Positions 1-8,335 of a stretch of DNA of 43,623 nucleotides are shown one piece after another. Below the pieces are notes generated by a model that made no database searches, had not been told where the DNA came from, and worked only from the letters and a program-made list of their open reading frames with translations. Positions within the stretch are counted from its first letter, which is position 1. Every line of letters begins with the position of its first letter. A program made the translations under genes and the position numbers. The stretch is from Flagellimonas onchidii. GTDB lineage: Bacteria; Bacteroidota; Bacteroidia; Flavobacteriales; Flavobacteriaceae. Where the stretch lies: contig NZ_SRXX01000023.1 of NCBI RefSeq assembly GCF_004804315.1, positions 1 through 43,623 on the forward strand, written 5' to 3'.

Positions 1-1
1 A

Positions 2-1171
2 GAGCTAAAAGACATTGATGGTGATACAAGGGTACAAGTGGAGAAGAATGCTGATGAAGATAAGATTCGTTTTGAGATGGGGGGCGAAGAGCATTTTGTG
101 ATGGACGGTCCACGTCTTGAAGTATTGAACACATCGGTTTATATAGGGCAAGGTGCCGGTAGATTTGATGATGTTAGCTTGAAGAATTCTGAAAACACCT
201 TGGTGGGATATGCTGCGGGTGAGAATATGCGTGGAGGATTTATAAATACATATATTGGTTCTAAATCTGGAAGAAAAAACACCAGTGGAAGTCAGAATGC
301 CGCTCTAGGTAAAGGTACCTTGGGGGAATTGACTAGAGGAGGTAGAAATACTGCTATAGGGGATGAAGCTGGAAAATTTGTTGACAACGGGGGGAGCGGG
401 ATAAATCTTATCCCTAATACTACAGCTAATAGTTCTGTATATATTGGAGCCCAAACACGTACTGCAAAAGATGGCTCTGAGTATGAAATAGTAATTGGAA
501 CTGATGCAATTGGCCTGGGAAATAATTCTGTTGTGCTGGGAAATGACAATGTGGAGACCACTGCACTCAAAGGCCAGGTAGGTATTGGAACCACAGCTCC
601 TGACGATGCCTTGGATGTTGTTGGCAGTGTTCATATCAATGGAGCCCTTAAAGATAGCAATGGCCTTCCTGGAGCAATGGGGGGATTGCTTTCCAGCACT
701 ACAACTGGGACCGATTGGGTTGACCTTGGTAGTGGATTAAAGTTGAATAATGGCGCACTTGAAGTAAACACTGGGAATGGAATAAGAGCGGGGTTTGGTA
801 GACTTGAAGTAAACATTGGGAATGGATTAAGGTTTGATGCTTTTGGAGTACTTGAAGTTGTTAATACCAATATCAGACCATTGAAATATGTGAGCAATAC
901 TGGAGGTTCTCCTTTAACATATACCTTGAATGAAAATGACTATACGGTGATTTTGGCTGGCGAATTCTTTAATATTCAAATGCCAACCCCAAGTCTTGAT
1001 AATCAAGGAAGAATTTATCGTATTGTAAACCTGTCAAATAGGCCTGAGAATTTTATTGGCTCTAATGTACAAGGGTTTAAATTATTAGAAGCTGTTAGAA
1101 CTATACCAGCGAATAGTTCTCTTACAATTCAAGGTACTGGAAATAGTTGGCAGATTATAGATATAAATTAA
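2..1171 (+). CDS. Surface/fibre-like protein, 5' end cut by the window edge
   Basis: The frame is open from the first full codon, so the gene starts before the window and the GTG at 38 is only internal. The first half carries repeated short segments such as VYIGQGAG, NTLVGYAAG, NTYIGSKSG, NAALGKGT and NTAIGDEAG, a pattern common in long Bacteroidota surface or fibre proteins. A VGIGTTAPDDALDVVG segment follows at about residues 190-205 (counted from the GTG), resembling the lead-in to fibre heads. The last 150 residues are closely related to the middle of the protein at 1844-2929, including the shared stretch TYTLNENDYTVIL. It is probably exported, but its N-terminus is not visible. The exact function is unknown; adhesin and fibre are both possible. 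Confidence 0.75.
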   Translation, partial: ELKDIDGDTRVQVEKNADEDKIRFEMGGEEHFVMDGPRLEVLNTSVYIGQGAGRFDDVSLKNSENTLVGYAAGENMRGGFINTYIGSKSGRKNTSGSQNAALGKGTLGELTRGGRNTAIGDEAGKFVDNGGSGINLIPNTTANSSVYIGAQTRTAKDGSEYEIVIGTDAIGLGNNSVVLGNDNVETTALKGQVGIGTTAPDDALDVVGSVHINGALKDSNGLPGAMGGLLSSTTTGTDWVDLGSGLKLNNGALEVNTGNGIRAGFGRLEVNIGNGLRFDAFGVLEVVNTNIRPLKYVSNTGGSPLTYTLNENDYTVILAGEFFNIQMPTPSLDNQGRIYRIVNLSNRPENFIGSNVQGFKLLEAVRTIPANSSLTIQGTGNSWQIIDIN

Positions 1172-1283
1172 TTTGTTACTGGTATATTTTTATTCTTGGA
1201 GATGTGAGATTGCTACTAATAGAAATTGGAATTGCGACTACTTTAGAAAGAACTAGACGAAGAAAAATCAGAGATAAATAAGT
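1172..1283 (+). repeat. Duplicated 3' flank, copy 1
   Basis: The ~112 nt after the first surface-protein gene match the ~111 nt after the second one (2930-3040), with scattered substitutions and a short gap. The duplication therefore took in the 3' half of the gene and its non-coding trailer together. Confidence 0.8.
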
Positions 1284-1843
1284 TATTTCCTAATTGTCAA
1301 ATATTCATTTGGTATGGTTTTACATGGGAAAGTGAAAGTTTATTTAAGATTGGCTTTCTAGTTTATCTTTTGGATATAATGGTCTAAGAATAAGCTTTCA
1401 GTTGTTACATCAAAGATGCCGATGGTTTCGTTGAACCCCTCTGTAAATAAGGGAAGAGCCTATTCTTATCGGATAAAAACTACAGAAATAAAGTAAAAAA
1501 AGTAGAAAAGGTACGAGAAAAATAAAGAAAGACAGTTGGCGTCATCTGTGATGTATTCATATTGCTATTGCTTTTGTGTGTTTGCATATATAGCGAGTTC
1601 GTTTAGAAGGGAAGTGTCCTTCGAGTCGAACGGTGGCGCCGCTGTCCCATCGCAAGAGGTGGCGCACGGCGCTCTCGCAAAGGCCCCTCCGTTCCCATTA
1701 CGTGAGGGTTCACCTTAAGTAAGAAAAAAGAGAATGAAAGGTTTTTTGAGTAACCACAAAGAAATCTCCTTTAAAAGAGTTTAAAATTTATTGCCTCTTG
1801 GAATAATGATTGAAATAATGATAAAATAATAGAATTTTAATAG
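1284..1843. other. Long non-coding stretch with a GC-rich patch
   Basis: No convincing gene was found. A 60-codon frame at 1536-1718 is low-complexity and GC-driven and is not called. At about 1600-1715 the composition changes sharply to GC-rich, with short self-complementary pieces (for example TTCGAgTCGAA near 1620 and GGCGC-acg-GCGC near 1664), while both sides are very AT-rich. The rest shows stop codons in all frames. The patch is probably foreign or the remnant of a mobile or structured element; its origin is unknown. Confidence 0.5.
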
Positions 1844-2929
1844 ATGATGAAACATTTTATATTGGCAATATCCATGGTATTACCTTGTATACATATGATA
1901 GCCCAGACGACTTCAACGGGGATAAACACCTTGAATCCCGATGCTTCTTCTATCCTAGATGTAAGTGCCACGGACAAAGGAGTGCTTTTGCCCCGAGTGG
2001 CACTTACGGGAGAGACCGATACCTCTACCATTATTGCACCGGCAGAAGGTCTTACTGTGTTCGTTCCTGACGGCAGTGGCCTTTCAGAAGGATATTATTA
2101 TTACAATGGAACTAGATGGGTAGGTTTATTGTCTGGAGAAGTAAGCACTGGGGATGGATTAAGGGTAAATGGCGGAGCACTTGAAGTAAACATTGGGGAT
2201 GGATTAAGGTTTGATGCTGCTGGAGCACTTGAAGTTGGTAATATCAGACCATTGAAATTTGTGATCAATATCGGATCTTCTTCTGAAACATATACCTTGA
2301 ATGAAAATGACTATACGGTGATTTTGTCTGGCAACTCCTTTAATATTGAGCTGCCAACCCCAAATACTGATAATCAAGGAAGAATTTATCATATTGTAAA
2401 CCTGTCAAATAACCCTGCGAATTTTATTGGCTCTAATGTACGAGGGTTTACATTATCAGAAGTTCTGAGAACTATACCAGCGAATAGTTCTCTTACAATT
2501 CAAAGTACTGGAAATTGGTGGCAGATTATAGGTGACAGGCCGGTAAATCCCGGGAGAGGATTAGAGATTGCTCTTGGCGAACTTAAAGCAAGGATTGGGA
2601 GTGGATTAATCTTTGATGAGGAAAGAAGAATTGCTGTAAGTAACATCAAACCAATAAATAGTGTGGGAAGTAGGCTTGGTACTCCTGTGAGATTGACCTT
2701 AGATCATACGCATCATACGGTAGTTATTACCAACGAAGCTGCTGTCATTTTATTCCCAGAAGCAGCAGAACATGAAGGGAGAGTTTATCGCCTTGTAAAC
2801 AAAACATCCACTCCTCGGGATATTGGCCCTAATTTGGCCGGTTTTGATGGAATACAAATTTCAACCATACCTAGGCATAGTTCCATGGAATTTCAAAGTG
2901 ATGGAATTACATGGAAGAGAATAGATTAG
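1844..2929 (+). CDS. Exported surface protein with internal duplication
   Basis: A 361-residue protein. Residues 1-20 form a signal peptide with a hydrophobic core and an AQ cleavage region. The next part (TSTGINTLNPDASSILDVS) is a common opening of exported Bacteroidota proteins with fibre-like bodies. After about residue 95 there are repeated short units GLRVNGGALEVNIG and GLRFDAAGALEVG. Two related beta-rich modules follow at about 125-230 and 235-361, each ending in a hydrophobic -W-+-I-like tail. The first module is nearly the same as the end of the upstream gene. No catalytic motif is seen. It is likely a cell-surface or secreted structural protein; the specific role is unknown. MM at the start allows 1844 or 1847 as the first codon. 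Confidence 0.75.
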   Translation: MMKHFILAISMVLPCIHMIAQTTSTGINTLNPDASSILDVSATDKGVLLPRVALTGETDTSTIIAPAEGLTVFVPDGSGLSEGYYYYNGTRWVGLLSGEVSTGDGLRVNGGALEVNIGDGLRFDAAGALEVGNIRPLKFVINIGSSSETYTLNENDYTVILSGNSFNIELPTPNTDNQGRIYHIVNLSNNPANFIGSNVRGFTLSEVLRTIPANSSLTIQSTGNWWQIIGDRPVNPGRGLEIALGELKARIGSGLIFDEERRIAVSNIKPINSVGSRLGTPVRLTLDHTHHTVVITNEAAVILFPEAAEHEGRVYRLVNKTSTPRDIGPNLAGFDGIQISTIPRHSSMEFQSDGITWKRID

Positions 2930-3040
2930 TTTGTTACTAGTGTATTTTTATTCTTGGAAATGTGATATTGCTACTGATAGAAATTGGAATTGCGACTACT
3001 TTGCAACTAGACGAAGAAAAATCAGAGAAAATAAATAAGT
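2930..3040 (+). repeat. Duplicated 3' flank, copy 2
   Basis: Matches 1172-1283 at most positions, including the shared strings TATTTTTATTCTTGG and TTGGAATTGCGACTAC. It marks the right edge of the local duplication. Confidence 0.8.
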
Positions 3041-3093
3041 GCTCTGAAGAAGTTTGTTAGTGGGGTAACCCTATAAAATGGGTTCTAACAATT

Positions 3094-3123
3094 GAGGTTG
3101 TCCTTTGGGCAACCTCTTTTTTT
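3094..3123 (+). terminator. Rho-independent terminator
   Basis: A perfect 7-bp stem GAGGTTG/CAACCTC (3094-3100 and 3110-3116) with a 9-nt loop is followed by seven T. It ends transcription of the surface-protein unit upstream. Confidence 0.85.
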
Positions 3124-3280
3124 ATTCAAAAATTTTAAAAGCTCCATCTTTGACTGAACTCCATACTCGTGGATGTTCAGGATTTTAAAAGAGAAGACAA
3201 AAGAAGCTCTTAAACGATAATTTACAGGGTTTATGGCTTGGGCGTAGATTTTATCACCTGTGCTGTAGATTGTTGCCTGA

Positions 3281-3514
3281 AGGTCAATTAGGTTAGGCTG
3301 CACAGTAGAGGAGGGGATTGAGAAACAAGAATTACCTTTCGAAGTACAAGTGGATGAGCTTTTCACAGATTTAGTTTTTTTGAGGGTTTATGTGAATGGG
3401 AACTATGAAAAAAGCAATATTGATAGATTGGAAATCATGATAAATGGTGAAAGGCGTTTGTTGGGTAAAGAGGATTTCTGGTGGACAGAATGGAATGATT
3501 TCATAATGTTTTAA
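3281..3514 (+). pseudogene. Remnant of a coding region without start
   Basis: An open frame after a TGA at 3278 runs to TAA at 3512-3514. It encodes a protein-like sequence with acidic and aromatic residues (DELFTDLVFLRVYVNG, KEDFWWTEWNDFIMF), but no ATG or other start is present at the head. It looks like the 3' end of a lost gene just outside the island border. The family is not recognised. The frame on the opposite strand (3085-3366) is regarded as a shadow because it runs through the terminator. Confidence 0.3.
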
Positions 3515-3740
3515 TATTCGGTGGGCAACTGAAAAGTATTTACGCAACATTTACCTTTCTTCAAATATTCTAAAAAATATAATTGCTAGTAGTACAGGTG
3601 CGTCCCTTATGATTAGAATCCAACAAAATCTGCATTAATACTAGATGTAAACCCTCCGAAGGAATTTTAATTCCCACAAATTGGGTTAAAAAATGTTAAA
3701 GTTTAGTAGGAAAACAAAAACTATGCATTTTTTAAAAACA

Positions 3741-3765
3741 AAAAACCCTCCGAATCTTGGAGGGC
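3741..3765 (-). terminator. Terminator of the displaced tRNA-Asp end
   Basis: CCCTCC (3746-3751) and GGAGGG (3759-3764) pair around a 7-nt loop. Read on the minus strand the hairpin is followed by a T-rich tract, so it serves minus-strand transcription. It lies only ~11 nt beyond the tRNA-Asp 3' fragment at 3776-3793, as expected for the tRNA's own terminator. Confidence 0.7.
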
Positions 3766-3775
3766 TTGATTTTAC

Positions 3776-3793
3776 TGGCGGTCTGGACGGGAT
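3776..3793 (-). other. Attachment site: tRNA-Asp 3'-end fragment
   Basis: On the minus strand these 18 nt read ATCCCGTCCAGACCGCCA. That is the end of a T-stem (CCCGT), an acceptor 3' strand CCAGACC, discriminator G and CCA. From memory it matches the 3' end of Bacteroidota tRNA-Asp (acceptor 5' strand GGTCTGG). The rest of a tRNA is absent: the sequence diverges right after ATCCCG. A tyrosine recombinase gene starts 137 nt away. This is read as the attachment-site copy left on the terminator side when an element inserted into tRNA-Asp. The complete tRNA should lie at the other end of the element, outside the window. Confidence 0.7.
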
Positions 3794-3929
3794 GCTACCC
3801 CTTATTTTTCATTTTACATCATTTTATATTATTTAATTGATTATCAAAGATTTATAAAAATATGAATTTGCTTTTTACATTAAAAAATATTACTTTTCGT
3901 TAAAATTGCAGCACGAATGCAGCACGCAA

Positions 3930-5168
3930 ATGTATAATTACAACTTCTATATTTCAGAGTCTCCAAACAAAAATGGACAACATAGTATCAAATTAAGATA
4001 CTATGAAAATCGTCATGCAAGAGTTCAAATCGATACGGGAATCGAAATACATCCCAGATTTTGGAACAAAGAGAAATCATTCCTTAAAAAATCCAAAGAA
4101 GTCGCTAGTGAGTTTGTCCAACTTTCACAAATGGATAGTTTAGCAGAACAGATAATAACTACGTATAAAAATCAAAATAGGCCATTATCTAAAAAACTGT
4201 TTAAGACCCAATTTGAAGATGGAGAGCCTTCCATCAATCAAACGCCAGTTCAGGACTTTTTTACAGAATTCGATAATTACTTGGAAGAAAAGAAAGGAAA
4301 AGTGGTCAAAGATGTTATCAAAGACTATAACTCCCTGAAAAAGCATTTGGAAGGTTTTCAAGAGTTTTCGGGTATCATCATCAACTTCAACGTATTTGAC
4401 TATCAGTTTTACCAAGAATGGACAGATTACCTAGCTTATAAGGCACCGCTAAAAACTGGAGGCGTTGGTATGAAGAACAATACCATTGGGAAATTGGTGA
4501 AAAACCTCAAGGCATTTTTGAACGACCGTATGCGAAGAAATCGTATAAAACCTATCGACCTATCTGCATTTAAGGTCGTTCAAGAAGAAGTAGACCATAT
4601 TTATCTTACTGATGAAGAAATTCAAGCAATTGCCATTGTTGATTGTGAAGAAGATAAGGAATTGGAGTTGGTAAAGGATTTTTTCATTATCGGTTGTTTG
4701 ACTGGACTTCGATTTTCGGATATCAAACGGATACGTCCAGAATATTTAGATGACAATGGATTTTTAAATATTAGACAAAAGAAAACCTCTGGCCGAATAG
4801 TTGTGCCTCTTCGTAAGCAAGTGAGGGATATTTTAGAAAAGTATGATGGTTACTCTCCTGATGTTGATTCCTTTACTTTCAACAGGCGCATAAAGGAACT
4901 TGGGGATTCAGCAGAAATAAGGCAAAAAGTGGAAATTGAACACAAACGTGGAACTATCAAAGAGTCGCAACTTTTGGAAAAATATAAATTGATAAGTTCT
5001 CATACTTGTAGGCGTTCTTTCTGTACTAATGCTTATTTGAATGGCATTGACGTTCAACTTATCATGAAGATTTCAGGTCATAAAACTGAAAAGGCTTTTC
5101 GTCGTTATCTCAAGATCTCAAATTATGAAGCAGCTCAAAAATTGAAGGAGGCTTGGGGGTTGGATTGA
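3930..5168 (+). CDS. Tyrosine recombinase / integrase, Bacteroidetes type
   Basis: A 412-residue site-specific recombinase that would cut and join the island at its tRNA-Asp site. An N-terminal arm-binding region (about 1-90, with HPRFWNKEK-like start of the core-binding part) is followed by a SAM-like core-binding domain (about 105-205) and a C-terminal catalytic domain. Visible active-site residues are R261 (TGLRFSD), the Lys in RQKKTSGR, H358 and R361 (HTCRR), H384 (GHKTEKAF) and the nucleophile Y393 (RRYLKI), so it appears intact. ATG 3930 is preferred over an in-frame TTG at 3906, which would add eight residues unlike the family's start. It lies next to the attachment site and points into the island. 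No excisionase is seen nearby. Confidence 0.92.
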   Translation: MYNYNFYISESPNKNGQHSIKLRYYENRHARVQIDTGIEIHPRFWNKEKSFLKKSKEVASEFVQLSQMDSLAEQIITTYKNQNRPLSKKLFKTQFEDGEPSINQTPVQDFFTEFDNYLEEKKGKVVKDVIKDYNSLKKHLEGFQEFSGIIINFNVFDYQFYQEWTDYLAYKAPLKTGGVGMKNNTIGKLVKNLKAFLNDRMRRNRIKPIDLSAFKVVQEEVDHIYLTDEEIQAIAIVDCEEDKELELVKDFFIIGCLTGLRFSDIKRIRPEYLDDNGFLNIRQKKTSGRIVVPLRKQVRDILEKYDGYSPDVDSFTFNRRIKELGDSAEIRQKVEIEHKRGTIKESQLLEKYKLISSHTCRRSFCTNAYLNGIDVQLIMKISGHKTEKAFRRYLKISNYEAAQKLKEAWGLD

Positions 5169-5456
5169 ATAAAATTATCATTAAGAGCGCAGGTCGCTAT
5201 TTAACCTGATACTCGAAAGAATCTTTGAATTAATTGTATTCGATGAGTTTTTCGTTTATTAAAAGTATGTAACCCTTAAAATTTTTAAAGAAGTTATTCT
5301 TGGCGGTGCTTTCCAATGAGCGCTCTTCGTACTAGTTATGGGAGCACAATTGCTACATTGGACTTGCAACAAAAAAGTGGAAATGCAAAAAACCAATTCA
5401 GCCATGAACTGGTATAATTAGATGTCGTTTTTTGAAGAAGAAGTGCTTTGCCCACA

Positions 5457-5933
5457 TCAAGTTTCTCGTTTGTAAAAGAAAAAACCTACCGCAGTAGTTA
5501 CCAATGTCAAAAGAAAATTTAATAACACTTTCAATGAATCAAGTCGTTCAATTACCGTACTTTCTAGTTTTGGAACCGCACCTAAATAATTATATAATTC
5601 AGGAACGATTTGCACCAACGCGGTAAGGGAATAAACAATAAAAATTATCGTGAGATATACTAGGGAAAAATAATAGGAAACCCTAAAGAAAAAGCGATCT
5701 ACCTTTCTGTTTAAGGCTGTGTTTCCGGCATGTATGTCAAAAGCGATGATGGTCACGATAAGAGTTAAAGTTGGGCCCAAATAGTTTATCAACCATGGAT
5801 AGGTAGAAGTAACCTCTTCTGATTTTTCACTGCTTAGAAAAAAAGCAATTATACCACATGTTATTATCAGTGCTGAAGCAATAAACCAAAGTCTTGCTAA
5901 TTTTCTTTTTGCATTTTCAAATGGAATCTTCAT
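5457..5933 (-). CDS. Small four-helix membrane protein, unknown
   Basis: A 158-residue protein with four predicted membrane segments: about 13-31 (LWFIASALIITCGIIAFFL), 48-66, 84-107 and 136-153. It ends in a short basic tail (YKRET). The central loop holds conserved-looking charged residues (DIHAGNTALNRKVDRFF). No known family is recognised. The 288 nt between its 3' end and the integrase hold nothing identifiable. It is transcribed away from the patatin gene, with 315 nt between their starts. Confidence 0.7.
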   Translation of the reverse strand: MKIPFENAKRKLARLWFIASALIITCGIIAFFLSSEKSEEVTSTYPWLINYLGPTLTLIVTIIAFDIHAGNTALNRKVDRFFFRVSYYFSLVYLTIIFIVYSLTALVQIVPELYNYLGAVPKLESTVIERLDSLKVLLNFLLTLVTTAVGFFFYKRET

Positions 5934-6248
5934 TTCAATGAATTTTGATTTAACGAATTATGTAAACCTCCATTGTTGTGCAATGGATGCGCCGGTAACA
6001 CAATTAGTAAGCAGCATGGTTTTTTGAATGATTTCGGTATTGACAATTTATAAAGAATCCTCAGTAAAATTCGATGGATAAACCATCAATGTAATATTTA
6101 CATTTTTTTTAACTTCTACCAAGTTGATTAAAGCTTTTTACCAGATTATTCCATTTAAAAGAAGCATGTCCTACTCCTATTCGGGACAACTTTCATGGAA
6201 GCATAGGATAAAGGTTAATTGTGTATCTACACATAAAATAAATTCTAC
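5934..6248. other. Divergent intergenic region before the patatin gene
   Basis: No gene is seen. The region holds the GATGG-N5-CCATC site at 6073-6087, followed by a short inverted repeat TGTAA-tat-TTACA (6090-6102). Promoters for both flanking genes must lie here; none has a clear TAnnTTTG element. Confidence 0.6.
6073..6087. promoter_or_regulatory. Operator candidate GATGG-N5-CCATC, site 1
   Basis: GATGG-ataaa-CCATC, a perfect inverted repeat preceded by ATTC as in the 13.4 and 22.4 kb copies. It lies 162 nt before the patatin gene. The same repeat recurs before the other operons of the region. Confidence 0.65.
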
Positions 6249-7760
6249 ATGATGAAAAATATCAAAACCTTCTTTGAGCGTGCTATGCATTATAAAATCA
6301 TTGTTTCGAATAAGTTGGACAAAACCAAGGAAATGCTAGAATTAGCAGATAATCTTTGGGAAAAGGCCACAAGAGAAGATTTTAAATTTAAGTCCTGCAT
6401 CAAAGATGGTGTCATAAATCCCGACCGAATTTCGGAAGCATCCATTAAAGAAGTTGACCATTTGGGTGAAATTCAGGAAAGACCTGTTGTGGATTTGGTT
6501 CAGCAAGGGGGAGGTATGTTCGGGATTGCTCTGCTAGGGTACACATATATTATGGAAAAAGCCGGGATACGGTTTCATAGTTATGGAGGCACGAGTGCCG
6601 GTGCCATCAATGCTGCATTTTTGGCTGCAATTCCAAACGAGGTTTATCAAAAACCTTCTATTTTTTTTGAAAATGGAAAGAGACAAACGACAAAGTCAGA
6701 ATTATTGACCCATATCATTGCCAATATGGACTTTAAATCTTTTATGGATAGAAAGGGAGTGGTGGGGTATTTTCAAGAACTTCTTTTTAAAAACATCAAA
6801 TCATGGAAGCTTTGGTTTCCGTTACTACTTTTATCACTCATGTTCCTTGCTGGTCTATATTTTAGCCTTAGCCTTGTTTTCAATATAGAAAATGGATTGA
6901 CCGGTATGGAAATCAGGTTCTTTGACTTTATAATAGGAACGTTGAACGTCTTTGCATTTTTGTTGTTCTGTTACTTTATAATATTAAAGATTCTTGGGCC
7001 CAACTATGGAATCAATACCGGCAATATTTATTATCGATGGGCAGATACACTGATGCATCTTTTGGGAGTTGATACTACGGAAGACCTTCACAGAAGACTC
7101 AAACAGACCAAAATAATTTCAGATAAGAACCTATCGAATCCAAGATTGGTACTTATAACGGCTAACCTCACCCATAATAAAGTGGTCAAATTGCCGGAGG
7201 AGGCAAGCTTTTATTGGGCAAACCCGATGAATCTTAGGCCTGCAGCCTATCTAAGGGCAACCATGTCATTGCCCTTTATCTTTCATGTACTTGTTCCTAA
7301 AGGAGAACATTATGATAAGATAGAGGAAACGAATAGGATAATTACCATGGCAAAGTTTGTGGATGGTGGCATGTTGTCGAATTTTCCAATCAGGGAATTT
7401 CATAGAACCGATGGCGAACCGCCAAGTTTCCCAACTTTTGGGGTATTACTATCGAGTCGTGAATCTGTCGAAAATTCCAGGAATAAGCAAACATTTTGGA
7501 GATATGTGGCATCTTATCTTAAGACCTTCAGAAACTTTTATGATAATGATTTTCTGTTAAGAAATGAAGAAACCAAATATTTGGTTGAACTTGTCAATAC
7601 AACTGAGTTTAATTGGTTGGATTTTTGGATGGAAGACGAAGAAAAAAAAGGATTGTTCGAAGAAGGGGCCAAAGCGGCAATAGCCCAGTTAAAAAAATTC
7701 AATTGGAATGATTATAAACAGGAACGGTTGAATGAGGAACAAAAGATCCAATTCAAATAA
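6249..7760 (+). CDS. Patatin-like phospholipase with membrane insert
   Basis: A 503-residue serine acyl hydrolase expected to cleave phospholipids. The oxyanion loop GGGMFG is at about 81-86, the nucleophile S116 sits in GTSAG, and the dyad aspartate D372 in VDGGM. All parts of the Ser-Asp dyad are therefore present. Between them are two hydrophobic segments, at about 191-215 and 223-246, that could anchor or insert the enzyme in a membrane. This is unusual for a patatin domain. There is no signal peptide, so it is probably on the inner face of the cytoplasmic membrane. The next gene starts 2 nt after its stop, which suggests co-translation. A GATGG-N5-CCATC site lies upstream. The substrate is unknown. 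Confidence 0.9.
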   Translation: MMKNIKTFFERAMHYKIIVSNKLDKTKEMLELADNLWEKATREDFKFKSCIKDGVINPDRISEASIKEVDHLGEIQERPVVDLVQQGGGMFGIALLGYTYIMEKAGIRFHSYGGTSAGAINAAFLAAIPNEVYQKPSIFFENGKRQTTKSELLTHIIANMDFKSFMDRKGVVGYFQELLFKNIKSWKLWFPLLLLSLMFLAGLYFSLSLVFNIENGLTGMEIRFFDFIIGTLNVFAFLLFCYFIILKILGPNYGINTGNIYYRWADTLMHLLGVDTTEDLHRRLKQTKIISDKNLSNPRLVLITANLTHNKVVKLPEEASFYWANPMNLRPAAYLRATMSLPFIFHVLVPKGEHYDKIEETNRIITMAKFVDGGMLSNFPIREFHRTDGEPPSFPTFGVLLSSRESVENSRNKQTFWRYVASYLKTFRNFYDNDFLLRNEETKYLVELVNTTEFNWLDFWMEDEEKKGLFEEGAKAAIAQLKKFNWNDYKQERLNEEQKIQFK

Positions 7761-7762
7761 AC

Positions 7763-8335
7763 ATGGATAAGATTAGCCGTTACAATGTACAATGGTGGAT
7801 GTTTTTAATTGGTGTACTGATTTGCGCGCTCATATTTTATAGCATTGATGCAGTTCATGTTGGGAACCTGCTTGAAATCGAATTTTCAAAAGATTATCAA
7901 ATATTTAGGGATTTGACAATCCGCCACAAAAAAAATGTGTTGATCAATAACCATTGGTTCGATTTTGTCTTTATTATCATATATTCACTGTTGTTTGTTT
8001 CTTCTTATAAGCTTGCAGTTTTTGAGATGCAGGTTAAACCAACCAAATGGGGGATATTATTGTGTACTTTGCCTGGTATTTTTGATTGCTTGGAAAACAT
8101 AATCTTTTTAAGGTTAATCAATGAAGAATGCCGAGCCTATTTTTATGACTATAAAAGCTTTGTGCGTATTAAATGGGCACTTTCCATTTTCTTTATCCAA
8201 ATAGTGATGGCTATTTTACTTTTTCAGATACTCTATCATCTTTCAAAAAAAAGTAAGAAGGGCACGTTTAAAACCTTTTTCCTTGGCTTTTTCCAGCAAA
8301 TATTTGTCATCCTTGGCTTCAAAAAGATATTTTAA
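7763..8335 (+). CDS. Multi-pass membrane protein partner of the patatin
   Basis: A 190-residue protein with about four membrane helices: 11-28, 68-87, 93-111 and 134-155. A highly basic C-terminal tail follows. It starts 2 nt after the patatin stop, so the two form one operon and may work as a pair. No family is recognised. The last 31 codons overlap the end of the convergent response-regulator gene on the other strand, so the tail is either antisense-constrained or a recent extension past a lost stop. Confidence 0.75.
   Translation: MDKISRYNVQWWMFLIGVLICALIFYSIDAVHVGNLLEIEFSKDYQIFRDLTIRHKKNVLINNHWFDFVFIIIYSLLFVSSYKLAVFEMQVKPTKWGILLCTLPGIFDCLENIIFLRLINEECRAYFYDYKSFVRIKWALSIFFIQIVMAILLFQILYHLSKKSKKGTFKTFFLGFFQQIFVILGFKKIF

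Noticed and set aside
1536..1718. 60-codon frame over the GC-rich patch
   Set aside because: The sequence is composition-driven, has no family-like pattern and no start signal.
3085..3366. 93-codon frame on the minus strand
   Set aside because: It runs through a strong terminator of the other strand and lies opposite a more protein-like remnant.
4221..4245. GATGG and CCATC inside the integrase gene
   Set aside because: The spacing is 8 instead of 5 and it lies in coding sequence.
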